Part shown: positions 1-5,249 of the stretch, piece by piece
Layout: each line of letters begins with the position of its first letter
How positions within the stretch are numbered: position 1 is the first letter of the stretch
Assembly (NCBI GenBank): GCA_964493075.1
Contig: CAZBNU010000262.1
Coordinates: 1 to 5,249 of the forward strand
Length of the DNA stretch: 5,249 nt
Direction: 5' to 3'
Origin: SLFT01 sp964493075
GTDB taxonomy: Bacteria > Hydrogenedentota > Hydrogenedentia > Hydrogenedentales > CAITNO01
Position numbers and translations under genes: made by a program
The notes under the pieces: model-generated
What the model was told of the DNA's origin: nothing
What the model saw: the letters and a program-made list of their open reading frames with translations, nothing else
The model's database searches: none

Positions 1-19
1 CGCCATATCTCAACCCCTT
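1..19 (-). promoter_or_regulatory. Possible ribosome-binding site and start codon of a gene leaving the left edge
   Basis: Reading the minus strand, AAGGGG (positions 19-14) is followed by a 7-nt spacer and then ATG GCG (positions 6-1). The spacing is right for a Shine-Dalgarno site and start codon. The site lies about 80 nt downstream of the kinase stop on the same strand, so a following gene in the same transcript is plausible. Only two codons are visible, so nothing can be said about the product. A purine-rich run next to an ATG can occur by chance. The rest of 1-86 shows no gene and no convincing intrinsic terminator for the kinase gene. Confidence 0.25.
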
Positions 20-86
20 ATGACCCTAACACAACTCCTTTAGCGGAATCGCTGCCAAAAACCGACTTTCAGGTGAATTGTAGCTG

Positions 87-2282
87 TCAGGGAATAAAAA
101 CTATACGGAATCCCACAACATCTGCGCGTACATCAGGTAGTTCATGCTCCCGCACCGCCGAACGCAACCGGGAATAGTGATAGCTCCATGCACCGCCACG
201 ACGCACCTTAAATATGCCCGTGTCCGGTCCATAGGGATTTGTGACTGACCCTGACTGGTATATGACCGGATCATACCAATCCTGTACCCACTCAGCCACA
301 TTGCCGTGCATGTCATGAATTCCCCATGCATTCGGTCGTTTTTCTCCGACTGGATGGGTCTTGGCATCGCTGTTTCCCGAATGCCAGGCATAATCCGACA
401 AAAAAGACAGATCGTTGCCGAAATGGAACGAAGCGGTACTACTTGCACGACATGCATACTCCCATTCGGCTTCGGTTGGCAGTCGGAACTCTCCTTCCTC
501 GGATAATTGATTCAATCGCTCGATGAATCGCGCACAATCGCTCCAACCGACCTGTTCCACAGGATTTTTAGGATCTTCATTAAACCTGGCAGGATTGGTT
601 CCCATAATCTGCACCCATTGTTCCTGCGTAACTTCGTGCTGGCCTATCCAGAAACCCCGTGTGATTTTCACGGGACGAAGCGGTGTTTCATCTGGTGGAA
701 TAGTGGAACCCTGACTTTGTCGGGATTGCCTTCCCCGAGAGCCCCCACGCGATCCCATCAGAAAGCCACCTGGCTGCACCCATACCATATCCAAGGTTAC
801 CCCATTGCCTAAATCTACCTGTTTTATATCGCTGATTTCCGGCGGCTTATAGGCGTCTATTGGGTCTTGCTTCTCTTTGTCTTTCTGTTCGGCTGCCCGT
901 GCCTCGGCCTCTTCCTTTTGTTTTCGTTCACGTTCAAAAGCAACAAGGGGAATGGCATTAAACTCGCGGCCTGCCTCCGTATAGAGGCGCACCACCTCTT
1001 CGGGATCTTTTGCCTCTTCTGCCGCCTGGAGCTTCTGTTCGGCCAACACCCATTCGCCTCTGGCAAATTTGTGCACGACCTCCTGATCGGCTGCTTCCTT
1101 AAAGGTCAGACAAACAGTCCTTGCCTGCTCCGGAGTCAATACTGAGCTCACATTTGTATCCGACGACGGCACTTCTTCCGTCGTCCAAAAATTCCAGCCC
1201 TGCCATGAAACCACCGATGCCAAAACACCAAACAATACCAGCAGCAACAGCGTTCTGAAGGAGACCGCTTTTTTCTTCTTATCCGGCTCCTGGAAATCCA
1301 GTTTAGCGGCACTGTCAGCATGCAGCGCCTCGGCAGTGCTCAACCCAACAGCGGTCTGCAACGCCTCCAACATTTCACCTGCAGACTTAAACCGGTTTGC
1401 CGGGGATTTCTGCATTGCACGAATGACAACATGGGCAAGTTCAGATTTGATGAGCGGATTGATTTCCCGGGGACTGGGCGGACGCACATTGGTATGGGAG
1501 TGCATCAGTTCCGTAAAGCCACCTACAAAGGGCAGCTGCCCGGTGAGCATTTCAAAGAACATCACGCCAAAGGCGTAAATGTCCGTGCCGGGGCCAATGG
1601 CGCCGAAACGGTCCGGTTCAATCTGCTCCGGCGCCATGTAGGCTGGGGTTCCGGGAGCGCGGTCTTCTGTCTTGGTAAGACGTGTGAAAGCGGTATCTAC
1701 AGAACTCTGGCGAAGGGTTTTTGCAATACCAAAGTCCATCAGTTTGGCGTTGATATTTCCATTATCATCCTTATGCACCATAATGTTGCTGGGCTTGATA
1801 TCGCGATGCAACACCCCCTTGCTATGTGCATAATCCAGCGCTTTAAGGCATTGCATGGCGATAATGATGGCGTTTCGAGGCGTCATCAACAACACTTTGC
1901 TGGAAGATTGGCCGCTCCCACCCGTAGTTTTCTGGAATGGGGTACGAGTGAAGGTACGTTCAATAATGTCGGACAGGTCTTCGCCCGGCACATATTCCAT
2001 TACGAGAATGGTTTTGCTATCATAATTCTGTCGGTCAAGGAGGGTCACAATATTGGGATGAGACCCCAATTGCGCCAGCAAGGTACATTCCATTTCCAGA
2101 CGACGTGCCAGGGCAGGAGTGTCCTGCAGGTTCTCGCGCAGCACTTTTATGGCAACCAGGCGGCCTATATCATTGTCTTCGGCAAGATAGACGGCACCCA
2201 TACCACCTTCGCCCAGCACTTTGATAACCTTGTAGCGTTCACCTAATAGTGTACCGCAAAGATCTTGTGTTGTATCCGCCAT
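87..2282 (-). CDS. Membrane-anchored serine/threonine protein kinase with C-terminal FGE-sulfatase (SUMF1-like) domain
   Basis: This 731-residue protein begins with a Hanks-type kinase domain (about residues 17-312). It has the glycine loop GEGGMG (24-29), the ATP lysine K46 in VAIK, a likely helix-C glutamate E65, the catalytic loop HRDIKPSN (159-166), DFG (183-185) and GTPAYMAPE (211-219). All catalytic residues are present, so it should be active. A Gly/Ser-rich insertion (about 111-133) sits before the catalytic lobe. KKKK (335-338) precedes one hydrophobic segment (about 344-359), predicting a cytoplasmic kinase and an exported C-terminus. Residues about 383-472 are charged and helical, probably coiled coil. 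Residues about 488-731 form an FGE-sulfatase (C-type-lectin-like) domain with EVTQEQW, RLPTEAEWEYA, MHGNVAEW, RRGGAW and GFRIV. The paired cysteines of true formylglycine-generating enzymes are absent from the RGGAWSYHYSRLR region, so a binding or sensing role is more likely than FGE activity. The ATG at 2282 suits the N-terminus; the nearest upstream GGAAA is only 3 nt away, so the ribosome-binding site is weak. The gene is divergent from recN. Substrates and ligand are unknown. Confidence 0.93.
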   Translation of the reverse strand: MADTTQDLCGTLLGERYKVIKVLGEGGMGAVYLAEDNDIGRLVAIKVLRENLQDTPALARRLEMECTLLAQLGSHPNIVTLLDRQNYDSKTILVMEYVPGEDLSDIIERTFTRTPFQKTTGGSGQSSSKVLLMTPRNAIIIAMQCLKALDYAHSKGVLHRDIKPSNIMVHKDDNGNINAKLMDFGIAKTLRQSSVDTAFTRLTKTEDRAPGTPAYMAPEQIEPDRFGAIGPGTDIYAFGVMFFEMLTGQLPFVGGFTELMHSHTNVRPPSPREINPLIKSELAHVVIRAMQKSPANRFKSAGEMLEALQTAVGLSTAEALHADSAAKLDFQEPDKKKKAVSFRTLLLLVLFGVLASVVSWQGWNFWTTEEVPSSDTNVSSVLTPEQARTVCLTFKEAADQEVVHKFARGEWVLAEQKLQAAEEAKDPEEVVRLYTEAGREFNAIPLVAFERERKQKEEAEARAAEQKDKEKQDPIDAYKPPEISDIKQVDLGNGVTLDMVWVQPGGFLMGSRGGSRGRQSRQSQGSTIPPDETPLRPVKITRGFWIGQHEVTQEQWVQIMGTNPARFNEDPKNPVEQVGWSDCARFIERLNQLSEEGEFRLPTEAEWEYACRASSTASFHFGNDLSFLSDYAWHSGNSDAKTHPVGEKRPNAWGIHDMHGNVAEWVQDWYDPVIYQSGSVTNPYGPDTGIFKVRRGGAWSYHYSRLRSAVREHELPDVRADVVGFRIVFIP

Positions 2283-2399
2283 TTATTTCCGTTTTTCCCC
2301 ATCATTCGCATACAGGCCTTGCATGCCAACTGAACTGGCCGTGCGAGAAAAACAATACCTCGCATCCCATAAATCACCAGACAGTCTCAATGACATTTC

Positions 2400-2520
2400 A
2401 AGAACCCCTTTGCAAACATTAATCTAATAAAAACATAAAGCCAAATTACAAATCTAACATATCATACTCATTTTACCATCTGAAAGTACAATCACGCACC
2501 AAATTATTTTATAATGGTTC
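2400..2520. promoter_or_regulatory. AT-rich stretch with candidate promoter elements on both strands
   Basis: On the plus strand a perfect TATAAT lies at 2510-2515, but nothing close to TTGACA sits 16-18 nt before it. A transcript from there towards recN would have a leader of over 300 nt and would pass through the 2643-2725 palindrome. On the minus strand, TATGAT (2466-2461) is a possible -10 for the kinase gene, also without a good -35. The base composition supports promoter function in general. The exact sites are guesses, because perfect hexamers are expected by chance in DNA this AT-rich. Confidence 0.3.
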
Positions 2521-2642
2521 TCGTCAGTACAGTGTGCTACAATACCCGACATCTTGTGGGCTATTTCATTGGCATTGCCACTGTTTAGTAACTTATCGGA
2601 TCGGAACCGCGACCAAAAACAAGAAGTTGAGTATGCGCGAAG

Positions 2643-2725
2643 AAAAAATGGGGACAGCCCTGCCGCATCAGGTTTAATATGTGATTTGCAGCAATTCTAT
2701 GCGCCGAGGGCAGTCCCCATTTTTT
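2643..2725. repeat. 83-nt imperfect palindrome with A6/T6 ends, REP/MITE-like
   Basis: The left arm 2643-2661 pairs with the right arm 2707-2725 at 18 of 19 positions; the only mismatch is A2656 against A2712. After a bulge at 2706 the stem continues (2662-2668 with 2699-2705, one C-C mismatch), leaving a 30-nt loop (2669-2698). The outer arms read AAAAAATGGGGAC and GTCCCCATTTTTT. From memory, GGGGACAG-type palindromes of this kind are dispersed between genes in Planctomycetes, Lentisphaerae and deltaproteobacteria, sometimes near REP-associated tyrosine transposases. No transposase is visible here, so it would be a non-autonomous copy. The GC stem followed by T6 on either strand could also act as a bidirectional terminator, although the loop is long for that. 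A 7-bp direct repeat CTTATCG (2592-2598 and 2727-2733) lies around it and may be chance. Confidence 0.7.
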
Positions 2726-2765
2726 GCTTATCGTTCGTAGTTGTTCCAGGTTGTGGAGATAGACT

Positions 2766-2798
2766 CTGTTGCGGGCAGCGCCCGCGTTAGTTCAACAG
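2766..2798. repeat. Nested inverted repeat upstream of recN
   Basis: GCGGGC (2771-2776) and GCCCGC (2780-2785) form a perfect 6-bp stem with loop AGC. This is framed by a second inverted pair, CTGTTG (2766-2771) and CAACAG (2793-2798), sharing one base with the inner stem. The outer pairing is asymmetric, with unpaired bases only on the right side. The structure lies 62-94 nt before the recN start and could be an operator or an mRNA leader hairpin. No T-tract follows, so it is not a standard intrinsic terminator. Confidence 0.45.
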
Positions 2799-2813
2799 CA
2801 TGTGTATGTTTAC

Positions 2814-2828
2814 GCGGAGATCCTCCGC
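2814..2828. repeat. Short perfect hairpin in the recN leader region
   Basis: GCGGAG (2814-2819) and CTCCGC (2823-2828) form a perfect 6-bp stem with loop ATC. The geometry matches the hairpin at 2771-2785, although the sequence differs. A T6 run (2840-2845) lies 11 nt beyond the stem, too far for a normal terminator. The recN start codon is 31 nt downstream of the stem, so the hairpin could influence transcription or translation of recN. It could also be a chance structure. Confidence 0.4.
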
Positions 2829-2859
2829 ATGAGTCAGAATTTTTTAGGTTCCAGATAGT

Positions 2860-4563
2860 ATGCTAGAACTTTTTCAAATACGCGATTATGCGCTTATAGA
2901 TGTACTGGACATTGAGTTTCGTCCGGGGTTCAACGTGATTACCGGTGAGACCGGTGCGGGCAAATCAATTCTGGTGGGAGCGCTGGGGCTGGCGCTGGGT
3001 GCGCGTGCTTCGTCGGACACGGTGCGCAGCGGCGCAGATCGGGCTTCTGTAGAGGCATCTTTTCATATCCAGGACATGTCGCCCCGCCTCAAAGAGTTAC
3101 TCACGGAAGCAGACATAGCACTGGAGGACAACACTCTCATTCTTTCGCGCACGGTTTCCAGTGATGGGCGCAGCCGGGCACAGGTAAACGGGAAACTGGT
3201 GACCATTACCATCCACGCGGCCATTGGCGATGAACTGGTAGACCTCCACGGACAGCATGAACATCAGTCGCTGTTGCGCACGGAGTGCCAGTTGATGCTA
3301 CTGGACGCCTTTGCAGGGGTTACCGATGAGGCGACAGAAGTAGCCAGGTGCATGACGCGCTTGAACAAACTTAAACGGGATATTGAAACGCTGGAATCGG
3401 ATGATCGGGATCGCACACGTCAGGCGGATTTTCTTCGGTATGAAATCGGCGAGATTGATAACGCCGGTCTTGTACCCGGAGAAGAGGAGGAACTGCGGTC
3501 GCGGTTGCATCTCATCAACCACGCGGAAAACATCTATACCCTCTCCAATACCGCTTATGGTGCGCTGTATGAATCTGAAACCACTGCCGCTATTGACGCT
3601 ATTGACGCCGCATTGAATGCGCTGGATGATCTGGTGGAGATAGACGAACAATTTAGTGCATTACGCACCCAGGTAGCGGAAGGACGCGCCTGCATCGAAA
3701 ATGCTGCCGATGATTTGCGCGCTTATACCAGTCGCATGGAATTCGACCCTGCGGAACTGGACACCGTCAATACACGGTTGTCGTTGATTGGCGATCTGAA
3801 ACGCAAGTACGGCGCAAATATTGAGGCCATACTGGCGTATCGGGATAAAGCGGCGACAACGCTGGCGGGTTTCGACAACCGGGATGAAACGCTGGCAGCG
3901 TTGAAAAACGAACAAACGGCACTTTTCGATGATACACAGAAAAAGGCGGGGGCCCTCTCAAAAAAACGTAAAAAAGCCGCCAAAGATATGGATGTGCAGG
4001 TGATGGAAGCGCTGCAGTCACTGGATATGCGCGGGGCACAATTCCAAACACAGATAGAAACGGTCCCCCTTTGTGGCAACGGCATAGACAAGGTTACCTT
4101 TATGCTGGGGGCCAACACCGGCGAACCGTTGAAACCGTTGCGGTCGGTGGCGTCCGGCGGGGAAATCTCCCGGATTATGTTGGCGTTGAAAAGTGTGTTC
4201 GTCACCCAGGACCCGGTGTTCACCCTCATCTTCGACGAGGTTGATGCAGGTATCGGAGGCGCTACTGCGCGACGGGTCGCAGAAAAAATGGTGTTGCTGT
4301 CCAGCCAGCGGCAGGTGTTGTGCATCACCCACCTGGCGCAAATCGCCGCACCTGCAAACGCCCATTATGCCGTGGTAAAATCCACAGAAAAGGGACGTAC
4401 CGGAACGAAAATAATCACATTGACCGGCGAACAACGCGAACAGGAAATTGCACGGTTACTGGACGGCTCCGTATCCGCAGTAAGTCTGGAACATGCGCGG
4501 GCGTTGCTCGCAGAATTTGACGAAAGTACAGTAGCGAAAAAAACAAGGAAGAAGAAAAAATAG
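2860..4563 (+). CDS. recN: DNA repair ATPase RecN
   Basis: RecN is an SMC-like ATPase of the cytoplasm that gathers at DNA double-strand breaks and promotes recombinational repair with RecA. The 567-residue length matches the family (about 550-580). The N-terminus MLELFQIRDYALID and the following EF..GFNVITGETGAGKS give the typical start and Walker A (GETGAGKS, 29-36). The Q-loop region DLHGQHEHQSLL is at 128-139. Residues about 155-385 are the helical coiled-coil arms, shorter than in true SMC proteins. The C-terminal half carries the ABC signature SGGEISR (432-438), Walker B with D459-E460 in TLIFDEVDAGIGG, and the H-loop histidine H491 in CITHLAQIAA. All catalytic motifs are intact. The protein ends in a lysine-rich tail, KKTRKKKK. 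The start is fixed by homology of the first residues; the upstream ribosome-binding site is weak (AGG 2846-2848, 11 nt away). The TAG stop lies inside the heptamer repeat at 4561-4588. recN is often SOS-controlled, but no familiar LexA site is visible. Confidence 0.97.
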   Translation: MLELFQIRDYALIDVLDIEFRPGFNVITGETGAGKSILVGALGLALGARASSDTVRSGADRASVEASFHIQDMSPRLKELLTEADIALEDNTLILSRTVSSDGRSRAQVNGKLVTITIHAAIGDELVDLHGQHEHQSLLRTECQLMLLDAFAGVTDEATEVARCMTRLNKLKRDIETLESDDRDRTRQADFLRYEIGEIDNAGLVPGEEEELRSRLHLINHAENIYTLSNTAYGALYESETTAAIDAIDAALNALDDLVEIDEQFSALRTQVAEGRACIENAADDLRAYTSRMEFDPAELDTVNTRLSLIGDLKRKYGANIEAILAYRDKAATTLAGFDNRDETLAALKNEQTALFDDTQKKAGALSKKRKKAAKDMDVQVMEALQSLDMRGAQFQTQIETVPLCGNGIDKVTFMLGANTGEPLKPLRSVASGGEISRIMLALKSVFVTQDPVFTLIFDEVDAGIGGATARRVAEKMVLLSSQRQVLCITHLAQIAAPANAHYAVVKSTEKGRTGTKIITLTGEQREQEIARLLDGSVSAVSLEHARALLAEFDESTVAKKTRKKKK

Positions 4564-4588
4564 GGTTTAGGGTATCGGGTTTAGGGTC
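4561..4588 (+). repeat. Four tandem TAGGGTT-like heptamers with G-quadruplex pattern
   Basis: Four contiguous 7-mers read TAGGGTT (4561-4567), TAGGGTA (4568-4574), TCGGGTT (4575-4581) and TAGGGTC (4582-4588). The first copy supplies the recN stop codon. The four GGG runs (4563-4565, 4570-4572, 4577-4579, 4584-4586) are separated by 4-nt loops (TTTA, TATC, TTTA). This satisfies the canonical intramolecular G-quadruplex pattern on the coding strand, so it would also be present in the mRNA. The unit equals the plant-type telomere heptamer TTTAGGG in rotated form. This is a resemblance only, because the array is short and interstitial. Confidence 0.8.
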
Positions 4589-4593
4589 TGAAA

Positions 4594-4608
4594 GATGAGG
4601 ACGTCATC
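4594..4608. repeat. Small hairpin between the two tandem arrays
   Basis: GATGA (4594-4598) pairs with TCATC (4604-4608) across a 5-nt loop GGACG. The palindrome GACGTC (4600-4605) overlaps it. The stem is too weak and lacks a T-run, so it does not qualify as a recN terminator. It fills most of the gap between the heptamer and nonamer arrays. Confidence 0.3.
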
Positions 4609-4612
4609 ACGC

Positions 4613-4648
4613 AGTCCTACCCATCCTACCTGTCCTACCTATCCTACA
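4613..4648. repeat. Four tandem 9-mers with RTCCTACC core
   Basis: The copies are AGTCCTACC (4613-4621), CATCCTACC (4622-4630), TGTCCTACC (4631-4639) and TATCCTACA (4640-4648). The period is exactly 9, with only the first two positions of each unit variable and the last base changed in the final copy. On the minus strand the units read GGTAGGA followed by two variable bases. The array ends 26 nt before the next start codon, inside the probable leader of the SLOG gene. A period of nine keeps reading frame, but no gene covers it. Confidence 0.8.
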
Positions 4649-4674
4649 AAACCACAGAAAGGAAGTCAAAACTA

Positions 4675-5249
4675 ATGCATTGTGGACTTGTAAAAATTGG
4701 CGTAATGGGTTCTGCGGGCGGCGAGATGGATGCCGCCATTGTGGAAAAGTGTATCGAACTGGGCCGTGCTATCGCAGAAGAGGGATGTGCCATCCTGACC
4801 GGCGGCTGTCCCGGACTCCCCCACTACGCCATACTCGGCTGCAAGGAAGAGGGCGGCCTTACCATCGGCGTTTCCCCCGCGCTCAGCATCCAGGAACATG
4901 TCAAACGCTACAAAAGCCCCACCGACAATATTGACGTGATGATCTACACCGGCGCCGGGCTGATGGGACGTGAAATAGTCGGTGTGCGCAGTTGCGACAT
5001 CGTGATTATCGTGGGCGGTCGTTCCGGCACGCTTGGTGAATTCGCCATTGCCTACGACGAAGGCCGCATGATCGGCGTGCTCACAGGAACCGGCGGCATC
5101 GCCGATCACATAGACGACTTTCTGCCGGTAATCAAAAAACCAACGGGCAGCCGCATCTTCTCCGACAACGATCCGCGCAACCTTATCAAACGTTGCGTCG
5201 CCTCGTTCCGGGAAGACCCGCCCGTCATCGGAGAACGCGAAGCCGCGGG
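4675..5249 (+). CDS. SLOG/LOG-family nucleotide-binding protein (TIGR00725-like), 3' end beyond the window
   Basis: The visible 191 codons form a Rossmann-like SLOG domain: KIGVMGSAGGE (7-17), ILTGGCPGLPHYA (40-52), MGREIVGVRSCD (97-108) and the signature GGRSGTLGE (114-122). The family includes the LOG phosphoribohydrolases, which release cytokinin-type bases from nucleotides, and relatives whose ligand is unknown. The typical LOG motif PGGxGTxxE has V113 in place of proline. The arginine before the motif (R99) and the glutamate (E122) are kept. This resembles the TIGR00725 or SLOG-cluster-4 type more than classical LOG, so I would not assign LOG activity. The protein is cytoplasmic, with no signal peptide. 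AGGAAG (4660-4665), 9 nt before ATG, is a good ribosome-binding site and decides the start. The gene follows recN by 111 bp on the same strand, so co-transcription is possible but not shown. The family is usually about 160-200 residues, so the stop is probably close beyond the edge. Confidence 0.85.
   Translation, partial: MHCGLVKIGVMGSAGGEMDAAIVEKCIELGRAIAEEGCAILTGGCPGLPHYAILGCKEEGGLTIGVSPALSIQEHVKRYKSPTDNIDVMIYTGAGLMGREIVGVRSCDIVIIVGGRSGTLGEFAIAYDEGRMIGVLTGTGGIADHIDDFLPVIKKPTGSRIFSDNDPRNLIKRCVASFREDPPVIGEREAA

Larger units (their letters stand above)
2283..2859. other. Long divergent intergenic region between the kinase gene and recN
   Basis: This 577-bp stretch separates two divergent genes and contains no ORF I would accept. 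The part from about 2400 to 2520 is strongly AT-rich compared with the genes on either side. The rest contains a large palindrome (2643-2725) and two small hairpins (2766-2798 and 2814-2828), described separately. It must carry the promoters of both genes unless transcription enters from elsewhere. I found no E. coli-type LexA box (CTGT-N8-ACAG) before recN. I found no riboswitch or tRNA that I can recognise. Confidence 0.8.

Noticed and set aside
87..200. Possible diversity-generating retroelement target at the C-terminus of the FGE-like domain
   Set aside because: The C-type-lectin-like fold is a classic target, but the window has no reverse transcriptase, no template repeat, and no run of adenine-variable AAY codons at the gene end.
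1320..2246. 308-residue plus-strand ORF antisense to the kinase domain
   Set aside because: It lies wholly opposite the well-conserved kinase catalytic domain, and its product shows no recognisable domain. It is a shadow of the kinase codon pattern.
2570..2580. TGGCA-T-TGCCA palindrome as a sigma-54 promoter
   Set aside because: The required GC dinucleotide at GG-N10-GC spacing is absent, so it is only a short chance palindrome.
2554..2790. 78-residue plus-strand ORF in the divergent intergenic region
   Set aside because: It starts at TTG, has no good ribosome-binding site, and runs straight through both arms of the 2643-2725 palindrome. Its translated product looks like a by-product of the repeat.
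3723..4328. 201-residue minus-strand ORF inside recN
   Set aside because: It is opposite the RecN ATPase motifs, is serine- and arginine-rich in the manner of antisense frames, and has no recognisable domain.
4561..4648. CRISPR array or intrinsic terminator after recN
   Set aside because: The units are 7 and 9 nt with no spacers, so it is not CRISPR. No GC-rich hairpin followed by a T-run is present, so it is not a standard terminator.
4672..5109. 145-residue minus-strand ORF opposite the SLOG gene
   Set aside because: The plus strand carries clear SLOG motifs and a good ribosome-binding site. The minus-strand product has no recognisable domain.

Overview
The window holds two complete genes, one gene cut by the right edge, and two intergenic regions rich in repeats. 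A serine/threonine kinase of the PknB/Hanks type, fused through one membrane segment to an FGE-sulfatase (SUMF1-like) domain, lies on the minus strand (87-2282). The DNA repair ATPase gene recN (2860-4563) and a SLOG/LOG-family nucleotide-binding protein gene (4675 to the edge) lie on the plus strand. The membrane kinase/FGE-like fusion is an architecture I associate with the Planctomycetes-Verrucomicrobia-Lentisphaerae group and neighbouring phyla such as Hydrogenedentes. The intergenic heptamer and nonamer repeats and the GGGGAC palindrome fit that guess. No rRNA or other phylogenetic marker is present, so the assignment is tentative.

Layout: positions 1-86 lie downstream of the kinase gene and end with a possible ribosome-binding site and start codon for another minus-strand gene. 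The kinase and recN are divergently transcribed from a 577-bp intergenic region (2283-2859). Its kinase-proximal half is AT-rich and probably carries promoters. Its middle holds an 83-nt imperfect palindrome with A6/T6 ends, resembling a REP- or MITE-type element. Its recN-proximal end holds two small perfect hairpins, each with a 6-bp stem and 3-nt loop.

The 111-bp gap between recN and the SLOG gene is almost wholly repetitive. Four tandem copies of a TAGGGTT-like heptamer begin on the recN stop codon and form a textbook G-quadruplex pattern on the coding strand. A small hairpin follows, then four tandem copies of a 9-mer with core RTCCTACC.

The genes do not form an obvious pathway. The kinase looks like a membrane receptor kinase with its FGE-like domain outside the cytoplasm. 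RecN acts in double-strand break repair. The SLOG protein has a nucleotide-binding fold of unknown substrate and could be co-transcribed with recN. I see no mobile-element gene, CRISPR array, tRNA or rRNA, and no convincing evidence of a wholly new multi-gene system. The most unusual material is the intergenic repeat structure.
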